This document shows positions 44,401-55,169 of a DNA stretch of 64,000 nucleotides, one piece after another. Both the position numbers and the translations under genes were made by a program. The notes under the pieces are model-generated. The model was given only the letters and a program-made list of their open reading frames with translations, was not told where the DNA came from and ran no database searches. Numbering within the stretch: the first letter of the stretch is position 1; every line of letters begins with the position of its first letter. Source of the DNA: Pyrus communis (lineage: Eukaryota > Streptophyta > Magnoliopsida > Rosales > Rosaceae); contig NC_084808.1 of assembly GCF_963583255.1 (NCBI RefSeq), positions 11,431,501-11,495,500 on the forward strand. Reading direction: 5' to 3'.

Positions 44401-45189
44401 ACCAATCATCGCCTTCGAAACCAAGTCCTGCAAAACACACCAAGAAGGAAAGAAGGTTATGGAACACGATAATCCATCTGTAAGTTTACCAACCGATAAA
44501 AGGTCCACTCGGAAATTAGGGACACATAAAACATCCTTCAAAGTAACTGATGAATTTAAAGGAAGAGTGCCGGTAAAAGTAATGGGAGCGGAAGCACCAC
44601 TAGGCAAAGAAACAGGCGGCAAATGTGAAGGAGAGCGATTAACCAAACATGAAGCGGAAGAAGTAATATGATCCGTAGCACCACTGTCAAGAATCCATTG
44701 ACCATGATGAGAGGTGACAGGTAACAAACCTTGGGCAAAATCAGTAGTGAGCACGGCATTGGCCTGAGGAGGGGTGGTGGTGTCACGTAGAGCAGCTAGA
44801 ACACGGGAGTGCTGCTCGGCAGAGAGGTCAGGCATGGCAAGCTGCAAGTCATGCAAAGTGGGCTGGGCCCCGTGCACTTGGTGGGTCGCTGGAGTAGAAG
44901 AGGAGGCGGGGGCCTGGGTGCCTTGCACGTGATGGGCCTGGGTGAAATTATGGGGCCGGGAAGCAGAAAACCGTGGCTGCCGGGGAGGACTGGAAGGTGC
45001 ATGGCTGCGGGAAGAACTGGAAGTAGTGGCACGGCGCGGTGGTCGCCACGGTTGGCCATGGAGGGGATGGCCAACGGGATAGCCATGAAGTTTATGGCAG
45101 GTGTCTCGGGTATGATAATCAAAATTGCAGTAGGTGCAGTGGAGGGGAGGACGAACAGAGGAGGGACGGGACGGGCCACGAACAGCCAT
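41434..45189 (-). CDS. Copia Pol without capsid, intact 1251-residue frame
   Basis: Start chosen at the ATG at 45187-45189, which takes the place of the gag start of copy 1 in the leader. The frame stays open upstream through the primer site into the LTR to 45507, so a longer LTR-initiated protein is possible but unlikely to be the normal start. The protein starts MAVRGPSRPSS, keeps the zinc knuckle CTYCNFDYHTRDTC, protease WILDSGATDH, integrase, RT (YVDD about 936) and RNase H (SSAEAEYRAM), with no stop. It lacks exactly the first 225 residues of copy 1, removed at an 8-bp microhomology (CCATGGCT). It retains the YLKDYVC linker that copy 1 lost. Capsid would have to come from another element. 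Confidence 0.93.
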   Translation of the reverse strand: MAVRGPSRPSSVRPPLHCTYCNFDYHTRDTCHKLHGYPVGHPLHGQPWRPPRRATTSSSSRSHAPSSPPRQPRFSASRPHNFTQAHHVQGTQAPASSSTPATHQVHGAQPTLHDLQLAMPDLSAEQHSRVLAALRDTTTPPQANAVLTTDFAQGLLPVTSHHGQWILDSGATDHITSSASCLVNRSPSHLPPVSLPSGASAPITFTGTLPLNSSVTLKDVLCVPNFRVDLLSVGKLTDGLSCSITFFPSWCVLQDLVSKAMIGVGKRRGDLYYLVALTSSLPTHQPLCNIITIPSSLWHRRLGHPSSTRLQALASSSLNCTFDSSHICDVCPLAKQTRQPFLLSSISSTFPFALIHCDIWGPNRQSSSLSGAHYFLTIVDDFSRFTWVFLMKHKSDTQQLIKDFFAYVTTQFRTTIQCIRTDNGGEFLSLRSFFSDHGVLLQTSCVYTPQQNGVVERKHRHLLETARALRFQSHLPIKFWGECVLTATYLINRLPTRLLHHKSPFEVLFSKTPSYDHFRVFGCLAYATSVTPTTKFSPRAHRCIFLGYPHGQKAYTLYDLDNHRIFTSRDVIFHETTFPYAVSHPPIPSSSPTLPIPPPLDFTYNPPLPAPTPHPPPPSSPSMPPTDSLAAPLPVPPHAPALSASPPSPSATSLPFTLLPTDIPTPPLPTNPPLPRTSSRAHKPPSYLKDYVCSQVILPSHPSSTSQPGSTQGTRYPLCNFLSYHRYSPRHFSYINSVSRTVEHSSFAEAATDPNWQRAMTEELQALHANGTWTLTSLPPGKIPIGCKWVYKLKHNSDGSIDRYKARLVAKGFTQAEGIDYHDTFSPTAKMITVRCLLALAASQSWSLHQLDVNNAFLHGDLHEEIYMSPPPGLRRQGENLVCRLHKSLYGLKQASRQWFAKFTSAIISAGFQQSKADYSLFTKKSGISFTALLIYVDDIVITGNDASAINSLKSFLRDHFRIKDLGDLKYFLGIEVSRSKQGIYISQRKYALEILKDYGFLGARPIAFPMDDTKLSDKGELLKDPEKYRRLVGRLIYLTITRPDITYSVHVLSRFMHEPRISHMDAALRIVRYLKATPGQGLLFRSDNQTKLTAFCDSDWAGCPITRRSTTGYCVFLGGSLISWRTKRQKTVSLSSAEAEYRAMAGACCEIVWLRFLLKDLNIPLDGPSILFCDNQAALHIAANPVFHERTRHIEMDCHFIRDKIVDGTIETKHVGTAQQLADLFTKPLGKEKFSGMLRKLGVLDIHSPT

Positions 45190-45255
45190 GGGAACGGCAG
45201 AGAAAGCTGTCGAAAAAAAATTAGGGCTAGGGTTATAAACCTGCTCTGTATACCA

Positions 45256-45618
45256 TGTAGAAAAAGGTATGTAGGCTAAAAATATATTTGCTATTGATAC
45301 GTGAATGTGGAAAAATGTAAGAGAATGCAAATGGAAGAGAATGCTTATTTTTTCATTATGTTTCTCTACAAGATTACAAGGATATATATACATGATACAA
45401 ATGTGTAGGTAGGACAAGGTAGCCGTCCTAGTGTGTAGGTAGGACAAGGTAGGACGGCTGTAGGACGGCTTGACGGCTGTAGGACGGCTAGTGTGTAGGT
45501 AGGACAAGGTAGGACGGCTGTAGGACGGCTTGACGGCTGTAGGACGACTTATTCTTCCAATAATAATATTATATACAATTACACAAGGACTCCAACCATA
45601 TTCCTTATTTGTCTAACA
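45256..45618 (-). repeat. 5' LTR of copia copy 2
   Basis: 363 bp, TGTTAG...CTACA on the minus strand. The GTCCTA/TAGGAC cluster is arranged differently from copy 1, with two repeats of a block containing TTGACGGCTGTAGGACG (plus strand). Confidence 0.93.
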
Positions 45619-47929
45619 GCTGGGATCCAAAAGACTCTTTGTAATGGCCCTAACAAATTTCTTATTAATTTGGAGGAAGAGTTGATCGTTGAGTTTAATG
45701 AAATTCTTCATCAAGAGGCTGTTTTTTGGCAACAAAAGTCTAAATTGAAATGGTTACAAGAAGGTGAACGTAATACAAAATGTTTTCATCTAACATCTAT
45801 TATACGAAGGCAAAGAAACATAATTGAGGGGCTTTTGAACGATCAAGGTGAGCGGGTTGTGGATTATAATGAGCTCTAACAGATTGATATGGGATATTTT
45901 CATAATTTGTTTTCACATAAAAAAAGTATCTAACTGAATGTTTGCCCTCCTTAATTTTTTTTCCTAGCATAGGCATCAATATGATTGCAAACCTCGGTAA
46001 AGATGTCCAGATAGAAAAAGTGAAGGGTAGCCTATTCAACATTGGAGGCCTCAAAGCTCTAGGAGTGGATGACTTCCCTGCATGCTTCTACCAAAATCAG
46101 TGGGCTCGGTGTTCTGATGACATTTTTGAGATGGTGGTCAATGCTTTCTCCTCAAGGGTTGAATAATACTTTGATTACTTTAATTCCAAAAAATGACTGC
46201 ATGCAGAAGATGTTTCACTTTAGGCCTATTAGTATATGCCATACTCTTTATAAAGTTATCTCTAAAGTCAATGTGGCTTGTCTTAGACCACTTTTGCCTG
46301 ATTTAATTAGCCCAAATGAAACTAGTGTTGTCCCTGGAAGGCATATTACCGACAACATTCTTGTGGCTCAGGAGATCCTTTATAAATTTAGGAACTCCAA
46401 AGGCAAAAAGGGATTCTTCGCATGAAAAATTGACCTTTCAAAGTCTTATGACCATCTAAATCGGGAATTTATTGAATATGTTCTTATGGAGGCTGGTTTG
46501 CCCATAAGCCTTATTCAACTTATAATGGAGTGTGCTTCTATTGTACATTACCAAATTTGTCTTAATGGTTGACGGAGGTGTTTGTGCTTAAAAATGGAAT
46601 CAGACAAGGGGATCCATTATCACCTTATCTGTTTGTTTTATGTATTGACAAAATGTCACATATCATTACTAATAATGTTACTAAGGGGAGGTGGAAACTA
46701 GTAAAGGCTTCTCAATCTGGGGTTGCTATCTCACATCTATTTTTCTGGATATGATCTTATACTTTTTTTTATGCAACTCCCAAGCAAGCTAGATTGATCA
46801 AGAGGTGCCTTAAAAAGTTTTGTATTACTTCAGGGCAAGCTGTGAATTTTGAAAAATTAGTTTTACATTGCTCTCCTAATACTCCCAGAGATGTGATTAA
46901 TAGCATCAATGCTATTTTTGGCTCTTCTGTGTCTGACAATCTCAGTGATTATTTGGGAATGCCTCTAATTCAAAGCAGAGTTACAAAGTCTACCTACGCG
47001 GGCATTGTGGATAGGGTGCATAAGAAATTAACTTCGTGGAAGAGCAAGGTTCTTTCTATGGTTGGAAGGACTACTTTAATACAAGTTGTTACATCAACCA
47101 TTCCTAGCTATGTTATGCAAACTACTAAATTACCTGTAAGCATATATGTTGATCTTGACAAGTTGAACATGACTTTTTTTATGAGGTGACACCGATAAAA
47201 AGAAATATGTCCATCTTTGTCAATGAAGCATTGTTTGCAGGCCAAAATGCAAGGTTGGATTGGACCTCAAGTGGACTTCTGAGATGAATCAAGCACTATG
47301 GCAAAGATTGGTTGGAGAATCCATGCTAAAGATCAAGGCCTTTGGGCTCAAATTTATCAATCGAAGTATCTTAAAGGCCTTTCTATTTTAGACCCAAAGA
47401 TCCATAAGAGATCTGACTCCTCCTATACGTGGAAAGGAATTGTACATAGTACGAATCTTTTGAGGAAAAGGATGAAGTGGAGAATTGGAAATGGTTAATC
47501 AATTAGTTTTTGGAATGACCCTTAGGTCCTAGGTTACCCCCTAAGTGATGTTACTGATAGAGATACTATTATAATTTCCAATTACACAGTTTCTGAATTT
47601 TTTCAAGATGGTTGGTATAATTTGTCAAAGCTTAGAAATGTGCTTTCGAAGGATTTGGTGTAGAAAATCATTAGTTGGCCTGGTGGTAGCCTTGGTGCGG
47701 GATGAGATAAAATTATCTAGAGTGACACTAGGAATGATATTTTTTCCTCAAGTCCATTTATGGTCTCATATATAAATGTGAGTCTGGGCATGAGAATACC
47801 TAGGATTTCATTTGGAAGATTAAGGTACCCCCCTAAGTTGAATACTCGTATATGGCTGATTAGTAGAGGTAAGTTGCTTTCTAATGAACAATAGGCTAGG
47901 AGGGGTTTAACCTCTTATTCGTCATGCAT

Positions 47930-50720
47930 TTTTCACCTGAATGAGTGACGATCATTGAAGCGAAAATTGACAAGCTACTAGAGGCTGGATTCATATAAGA
48001 GATAGCATACTCAGCATGGTTTACCAACGTCATGCTGGTAAAGAAGAAAGAGGAAGGTAAATGGAGGGGTGCGTAGACTACATTGACCTCAACAAAGCAT
48101 ACCTAAATGATCCTTATCCACTTCCCCAAATCGATATATTAGTAGATTCAGCTTCTGGGGACTAACTACTCAGTTTCTTGGACGCATACTCCGGCTACAA
48201 TCAAATAGCCATGTACGAGGCCGAAAAGGAGAAAACCGTGTTCGTGATCGAGCGAGACACTTACTGCTACAAGGTAATGCCCTTTGGCCTCAAGAACGCA
48301 TAAATCACTTACCAAAGCTTAGTAAACATGATGTTCAAGAAGCAAATTGGAGTAACCATTGAGGTTTATGTCAATGACATTATAGTGAAGGGCAAGCAGC
48401 GATCAGACCACATCGGCAACTTGGTGGAAACTGTTGACATCCTTAAAAAGTACAAGATAAAGCTCAATCCCACCAAATGCACATTCGGAGTATCTTCAGG
48501 CAGATTCCTAGGTTACGTAGTAACCCAGCGAGGAATCGAACCACATCCCAAGCAATCCTAGAGATGAAGTCTCCAACTACCTTAAAGGAGATTCAAAGCT
48601 TGACCGGACTTGCACCCACCCTCAACCGTTTTCTCTCGCGATCCACTGATCATTGCAAACCCTTTTTCAAGGCCATCAAGAAGGCACAACGAGACAAATG
48701 GGATGATGAGTGCAAAAGAGCTTTCTAAGACCTGAAGAAGTATCTTACATCACCTCCCTTACTATCCAAGCCGGAAGCAGCGGAGGACTTATACATTTAC
48801 TTGGCAGTCTCAGAAATAGTAGTGAGCTCTAGCCTCATATGAGAATAACTGGGGGCCAAACTACCATTATTTTACACTTCTAAAGCTCTTTTCGATGTGG
48901 AAACTAGATACTCGAAGATCAAAAAATTAATTTTGCCGCTAGTTGTTACGGCTCGGAAGCTCAGACCATACTTTCAAGCTCATATAGTCATCGTCATGAC
49001 TCAATATCCTCTACGATCAATCCTACATAGTCTGGATGGTTCTCAACGAGTGATGAAATGGTCGTTGGAACTTGGCCAATAGGGTTTAGTTTTTTGACCC
49101 TGCACGACGATAAAGGCCTAAGCCTTGGCAAGCTTTATAGCGAAATTCACGCCTAGCTTAGGTGACGCAATATAACGGCCCAACGACACCCCAGAGGCAG
49201 CCAAACACACCTTAACCGCGTCTACTTCACCTGATGGAGACTTTTGGCGTTTACACATTAATAGTGCATCCGACTACAAAGGCTTAGGAGCAAGCATGGT
49301 CCTTGTTACCCCAGACGGTTTAATGCCTGAGCAGGTGATCACCCTAGGCTTCAAAGTATCTAATAATGAAGCGGAGTACGAGGCCCTACTAGCTAGCCTC
49401 TGAATGGTAAAAGACTTAGCAGTGAAAAAGCTCGCAATTCATTTCGATTCCCAACTAATCACCAACCAGACTACTGGGGAATACACGGCAAAACATCCAA
49501 GGATTGCGCAATACCTATAGAAGGTACACAAGCAACTTGAGGCATTTCAAACTTACACTTTCACCCAAGTTCCGCGGGTAGACAATGCCCACACAGACGC
49601 GCTAGCCGGTCTAAGCTTCATTCTAGACCCTCAACTCAAACGCTTTATTCCGGTGGACTATCTAGACAAGCCAATCATAGAGGCGGAGCCGACAGCCGAA
49701 GTGTCACAGGTTAGTATGACTCCCAATTGGCAAAGTTCTATTATGGACTACCTGGCCAATGGCATACTCCCCACAAAAAGATTGGAGTCTAGAAAACTCC
49801 AAATAAAGGTGGCTCACTACTACATGTGGAATGGCATTCTTATTCGAAGATCCTACACCGGACCATATCTCCACTGCCTAGCGCCTCTTGACAACCTATA
49901 GGTTTAAAGCTCAATCCACAAAGGCGTTTATGGAAATCACTCCGAAGGTCGATCCTTAGCGCAAGCTACTACTAGCTTACCATACATCATGACACTAAGG
50001 AGTTAACACAAAAGTGCGACCACTACCAATGCTACAAGCAGGTACCAGCACTACCTGCTAGTGAGCTATACCTGTAGACGAGTCCTTAGTCGTTCATGCA
50101 GTGGGAAATCAACTTGGTAGAGTCAATGCTGTCTACTACTGGAGGTAGAGGCATGATGATCATGGCAACCGATTACTCCACCAAATGGGTAGAAGTAAAG
50201 CCCATGACAACCACGACTCAGGTAGACATAAAGCGCTTCATATGGAGGAATATCATTTGCCGATTTGGCATCCCTCAATCCATCATCACCGACAACGACC
50301 CACAATTTGTGGGCAAAGATTAAGCGAGATTCTTCCAAAAGTATATTATCAAGCAGCAATATCCACGCTAAGATATCCTTAAGGTAATGGGCAGGCCGAA
50401 GCATCTAACAAGATGATTCTCGACTACCTCAAGAAATCCTTCTCCGACAAGAAAGGAAAATGGCCAGATGAACTCCCCAAATGTCTATGGGAATATCACA
50501 CCACCAAACGACGTGCCACCAGTGAGACTCTTTTCTCTTTGGCATTTGGTTCAAAAGCAATAATTCCTCCCAATGTCATCATGCCAAGTATCAACACTCT
50601 ACTGCCAAGCATCGAACAGAACAATAAGGAGAATGCCACAAGCCTAGATCTGACAAAGGAGAAGTGTGACCAGACCATCACCCACATTGCAGCCTACCAG
50701 CAGTAACTCCTCTCCAGCTA
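47930..50720 (+). pseudogene. Tat-type pol remnant: RT, two RNase H domains, integrase
   Basis: RT from AKIDKLLEAGFI (47955), with LVKKKEEGKWR, and IEVYVNDIIVKG (48360) where the active-site YVDD reads YVND. A worn gypsy RNase H lies at about 48560-49100. The archaeal-type RNase H has SNNEAEYEALLASL and KLAIHFDSQLITNQ (49360-49480). The integrase has MATDYSTKWVEVKPM and FGIPQSIITDNDPQF (50160-50310). More than fifteen stops interrupt it, many of them TAG or TAA in place of CAG, CAA or TGG codons. Confidence 0.75.
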
Positions 50721-51204
50721 CAAAAAAATGGCCAAGATTCAGTAGTTCCAGCCAAAAATCTAATCCTGAGAAAAGCCTTCATCACTATTTGCAGAGAAGG
50801 CTCCAAAAAGATGGATCTTATCTGAGAAGGTCTGTACAAGATCAGCAAAATAGGCGGTAAGGGTAGTTACACCCTCGCCACCATGAACGACAAGGAGATC
50901 GAAAAGCAGTGGAACGCCTACAATCTGTGGAAGTACCATGTGTGACCTCCCACTACATCAAAGCCTGAAAAACTCAAGTAGCTCAACGGGCACAACCTCG
51001 CAAGCCGAGGATTATCCAGTTGTTATGCAGTCTCTACTTTACAGCTAAGTTTTTGTTCGTTTCACTCGTTTTTCAATGAGGAATTCAGAAGTAATTTGCA
51101 ACTTGGCTCGACTACATATTTACAACAACTGATCACTCCTGAACTTTAAAATAAAACCACGACCTTCTTAGGGACTAATCGTAGGAATTGCACCCCCAAA
51201 AGAC

Positions 51205-51290
51205 CAACCATGCTCTCTAGTGCAAGAGGGTAAACCAATTCCCCGACACCCACATAGGTCTGCTCTCCAAAGCAGGAGGATAAACTCTAC
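51205..51290 (+). repeat. Short block of the Tat minisatellite
   Basis: Reads CTCTCTAGTGCAAGAGGGTA, AACCAATTCCCCGACACCCA and CTGCTCTCCAAAGCAGGAGG, the reverse complement of the unit expanded at 21890-22650. About one unit only. Confidence 0.75.
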
Positions 51291-52068
51291 ACTCCGAATA
51301 TCCAGACGTGGATGAGCGGAGCTGCCCTAGTATAACTAGATGCACAATGGCTTGCATCGGGATTCCTAGAAGTAGCCACAACAGTCCTTTTCAAGACTTA
51401 GCTAACTGAAGGATTTTGGGTTTCTTGGCCTAATCCACAGGGAATCGGGCCCCAGAGATGGAGAAGGCATATTACACAGTACGCCCTATAGACGGCTGCC
51501 ACCGAGTGCACTAAGGTAGCCTACGGTTTCCAGAAGACTGTCTACGGCTTGCTCTTCGAACAATAAACACAACCACACGTTTCTATGAAAGGTTAAAAAA
51601 GTTGGCGAGCATATACGAAGCTTTATCCATTGCCAACATGCTACACAATCAATGGGCTTCATTTCTTCCAAAGCATAAAACAACCTACACCAAGTCTTAA
51701 AGTGTTGTAATACTTGCTACACAACCTATTGAATTGGAGAAAGCCAAGGTTAACAGCCAAGTGGTCACGTGGACTTATCTGCTTTTGTAAGTATGGCTAA
51801 CAACTTTGCAAAGTTCTACACCAACACCTATGACTGCATAGGCTACGCAGGCCTGTCTGCTTATAGAAAAGTAGCACTCCTGCCACTGGTTTATAAAGTC
51901 TAAGGTTAGGGCATAAACAAAATAAGCGAAGATGGAGAAAAACGAAAGAAACAAGTTTATTAAGCTTTCTAGCAAAATTAATAAACGACTAGCAAAGACT
52001 GAAGGAGTTCAAGCAAAGCAAAAAAACAACAGGGAAAACTAAGAAAATCCTAAAGACTACTTAGAAGA

Positions 52069-54336
52069 CTATTCTTCAGCAGCTTGGACATTCCACATCT
52101 ACTTGGTCGCCACATCTTCAGCAGCTGCGACACCCTCAGTAACGGCACTATCCGGTGCTTCACCCCCGACTGCTCAATAAAGGCAAGCAAGTCTTCTGAA
52201 GAAATAAAGAAGGTCTCGAAGATTTTACCAACAAACTCAAAGTCAAATGGCCTCCCAAAAAGATGGTCTACATAACTCAGCTTGTAAAAATCGGCTTGAC
52301 TTTGAGTAAGTGAAGCCTCGAACCCAGCTTTCTCACCCTCTAACTACTCATACTCCTCGAGCAGACCAGCACGGACCCGCTGCAACTCTTCCACTTCCTT
52401 CTTCAGACTGTTGTTGATCTTCAAAGCACCTTGGAGTTCCAACACTTGAGGTTCGAGCATATCAACGACCTTCTTGAAGTGGATCACTTGGTTGTAAGTA
52501 GAGATCAGTTCTTCATCTTTTGCGTAAGCAGCAAAGCAAAACTCAGAGATAACACGCTCAAGGTCTTGAATCTGATGTATGTAACACCCCGATCTCCTTC
52601 TCTGCACTTTCATGCTTAACTTGGATCCCTTCAAGCTTAGTCTTCAAATCCATGATCTTCTTATAAGTAGAGGCAGAGATATTAGACCCCTTCAAAGCGG
52701 CAAGCTCAGATTCTAACCTCTTGACTTTCTCAATTGAGGAGTAAGCTTCGGCTACCACAATCCTTGCCACCTCCTTGGCAACCTTGGTGTCTTCTTGATC
52801 AAGGAGCATAGACTCGGCTGCTAGAATCACTATTTTCTGCATAATAGCCAGCAGAGCAGTCTTCCTATACTCGGATATATGCCTCACAAAGGAACTTGGG
52901 CCAATAACCCATTTAACGCCATCAACAAACTTGGCACACACATCTATGTCCTTGAGCACATCTGGTCTCAAAAGTGCACAAATCTCAATGGCTTCCTCGA
53001 AAACAGGCTTAGAGGATTGTTCACGACTGCTCACATAAGCAGTCTCCTTCTTCTCAGCTGACGAATTAGTCGCAGCAGCTTGGGGAGTGGGTTTTAGTGC
53101 CATTTTTTTAGCAGTAAAGTCCACTTTATTGCTCTTCATAGTAACAAGTCTCTCCGAAGGTGAACCAAACTTAGCCCCCAACGAACGCTTGGGCATAAAT
53201 TTTAGTATTAAGGGCACGGCGGAACTCCTACACTAAGCAATCCTGTCAGCAATCGAACTAGCCACCTTCGGAGCGGCAGGCACCACTGGCACAGATCTAG
53301 CAACCTCATCTTTTTCGCCCTTAAGGGAAGTTAAGTCGATCACGAACTTAAGAGCAGCCGGCGAACCTTCGCGAGCAGCTGAATAAGTCTTTGGTTTTTT
53401 CTCAGTCGGCATTTCCTAAGCAGGCTAGGGAAAACTCTTCTTCCCACCTTCATGGGCGACAAGCTCAACTACAATGATCGGACGAGCCAACACCTCAGCC
53501 TTGATTCGCTTTATCTCCTCTCTCAGGGGCAACCCATCTTTCTCTCGACAAGGATAACTAAGCAGCCAAGGCCACTCATGGTACTCGAAAAGGATGCCAA
53601 GGGCAATATGTACCTTCTTCATATTTCGAGAAGTTTTACGGGTCGAGCCGAATTCTGAATCTATGAAAATGGAGAAAGACGATTAGTAAATCGAAAGACA
53701 ACCAAGCAAAAGTGCAAAGTAGCCGAAGGACTAAGCAGTCTACATACCGGAGATGAAAACTGTCAAAACATGCAGCTTAGGGGAAGAATCAGACTCTCAT
53801 TCTCTGCTTATCTCCAAAGTCTCATTGGCTTAGTCATGGTCTCCCTTGGTTGAGTGGTCAAAGAGCCTATGGCGAGATCGTAGTTACCCAACTCCTTCAA
53901 TCTGGCTAATGTCGAAGAAATACCAAAATTCGTTGACAATCAAATTCAACTCAAAGAATTGGCTTAGATTGTGAAATCCCACCATCTCGCGAACCGCATT
54001 AGGAGAACATTGGGCAGGGGCGCACTTCATGGAGTAGAGCACCTCTTGGAAAAAACATGACATGGGAAGAGTAAATCCCAACACAAACTAATAAGGATAA
54101 AACTTGAGGGTTCTCTGATCCCCACCACATGGCTCACTGCTGCCAACTTCCTTGACTTACTTCACACGCACCCCCGGTGGAATGACATGCCTACACGCCT
54201 CGAGAAAGTCTCTAAATGAATCATCGAAGCTAATTTTGAAGTGAGAAGCCTTGAAGTAGCCCCCCTTACTCAAAGACTAGCCTTAACGATACAACAGTGG
54301 AACACCATCAACACCCTTGTGGCTTGAAGAAAACAT
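52069..54336 (-). pseudogene. Antisense ORF of the Tat element, unknown function
   Basis: Read antisense to pol, from an ATG at 54334-54336 to a stop at 52069-52071, broken by stops and frame changes. Open parts: 53884-54084 (LGFTLPMSCFFQEVLYSMKC..., a hydrophobic, probably folded N-terminal segment), 53425-53622, 52558-53217 (219 residues: a basic Ala/Lys/Pro-rich linker, then EEICALLRPDVL-like and CAKFVDGV, then a heptad-type coiled coil VKRLESELAALKGS) and 52344-52634 (KKVVDMLEPQVLELQGAL, coiled coil). The acidic tail ends VQAAEE. Tat-lineage elements are known to carry extra, sometimes antisense, ORFs here; the protein's role is not established. I see no catalytic motif. Confidence 0.6.
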
Positions 54337-55169
54337 GATCAAAGAAATTCTACAAAGGCGTAAGAAAAATTTTATTAGATGGCTACCCAAAAAAAAATAT
54401 ATTTTTTGAAAATCTAAGCCTCAAGAACCCAGCAGCTATGCCAGGCCTCACGGCTTGGCCTATTCTCTCTCGATCCGCAGGCCTCACGGCCCAATACCAC
54501 AGAGGAGGGGTTGGCGCCCTCGCACCTCCCTTTTCCACTTTTCCCGTGGGCCCTAGCCCAGTCATCCAACCCACGAAGGAGGCCCGCACCTCCCTTCCTC
54601 CCATTCCAGCACGAGCCCAAGCCTCCTCAATCCAACGCGCATCAACTCAACCCAAGCCGAGCTGCTCCTGGCCCAGCCAGCCATCACCGCGCCAAGCAGT
54701 CCTACGGCAGCAACCACGCTGTGACCCACTTCAACCAATTTTTCACACATCCTCGACCCCCGTCAAGCCAAATTTCAAGCCTTGAGGCTCCCAAAAACTA
54801 TGAAGACAAGGAAAAAATTTTTTTTTTTTTTTTACCTTGATGCGGCGTGAAGACAAAGAAAGCAACGAAAGACAGTCCTTTGCACAGGCAAGTGTAGAAG
54901 ATTGCTAGGGGTGGGGGAATAAATATCCTCTAGCTCTCTCTCTCTTGTAGGGTAGAATAAATTGCTCTCTAAATTTGATTTAATAATCTACTTAAGGTAG
55001 ACTTAAATAGACTTTAGAAGTAATTTATCTCCCTTTCCTAGAAAGATCTAATTTCCAATTAAAGAGGAAATCTACATCAAAATAGGAAGCAATCCTATGT
55101 TTCCTAAAGCAAGAAGATCTCTACACCTGCTGCCCTTTTCTGCGAGCAGCCCAACAGGTGTGGGGTATT

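Larger units (their letters stand above)
41032..45618 (-). mobile_element. Ty1/copia element (copy 2), gag-deleted, inserted in LINE ORF2
   Basis: Same family as 13798-18914 in opposite orientation. LTRs at 45256-45618 (5') and 41032-41426 (3') carry the 5-bp target duplication GCTGG (41027-41031 and 45619-45623). It has the same variant primer site (45240-45255) and polypurine tract (CTCCCCCTCA on the plus strand at 41427-41436). The LTRs differ by a 32-bp duplication and one substitution noticed by eye, so insertion is recent. The gag capsid region is missing. Confidence 0.95.
33830..47925 (+). mobile_element. LINE (L1-like), dead, split by two LTR elements
   Basis: Three pieces (33830-35158, 39731-41031, 45619-47925) form one non-LTR retrotransposon: ORF1 with a DUF4283-like domain and CCHC knuckle, then ORF2 with endonuclease and reverse transcriptase. 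Target duplications of the inserted elements (CTAAT, GCTGG) rejoin the pieces exactly. The 3' end stops within the domain after RT, where the next gypsy fragment begins; no poly(A) tail is present. Confidence 0.8.
40132..47925 (+). pseudogene. LINE ORF2 (endonuclease and reverse transcriptase), interrupted
   Basis: It starts near MNFVVWNSRGAG (40144), the apurinic-type endonuclease N-terminus. ICEPRISG and VVYASP follow. The motif usually GDFN reads AGGFND near 40550, losing the Asp. After the copia insertion come EAVFWQQKSKLKWLQEGERNTKCFH (given in two parts: EAVFWQQKSK, LKWLQEGERN), LITLIPK and FRPIS (46140-46230), KIDLSKSYDHL (46425) and IRQGDPLSPYLF (46600). At 46740-46765 the FADD active-site region is broken by a frameshift. 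The C-terminal KLLSNEQ zinc-ribbon part ends at about 47925. At least ten stops are seen. Confidence 0.75.
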
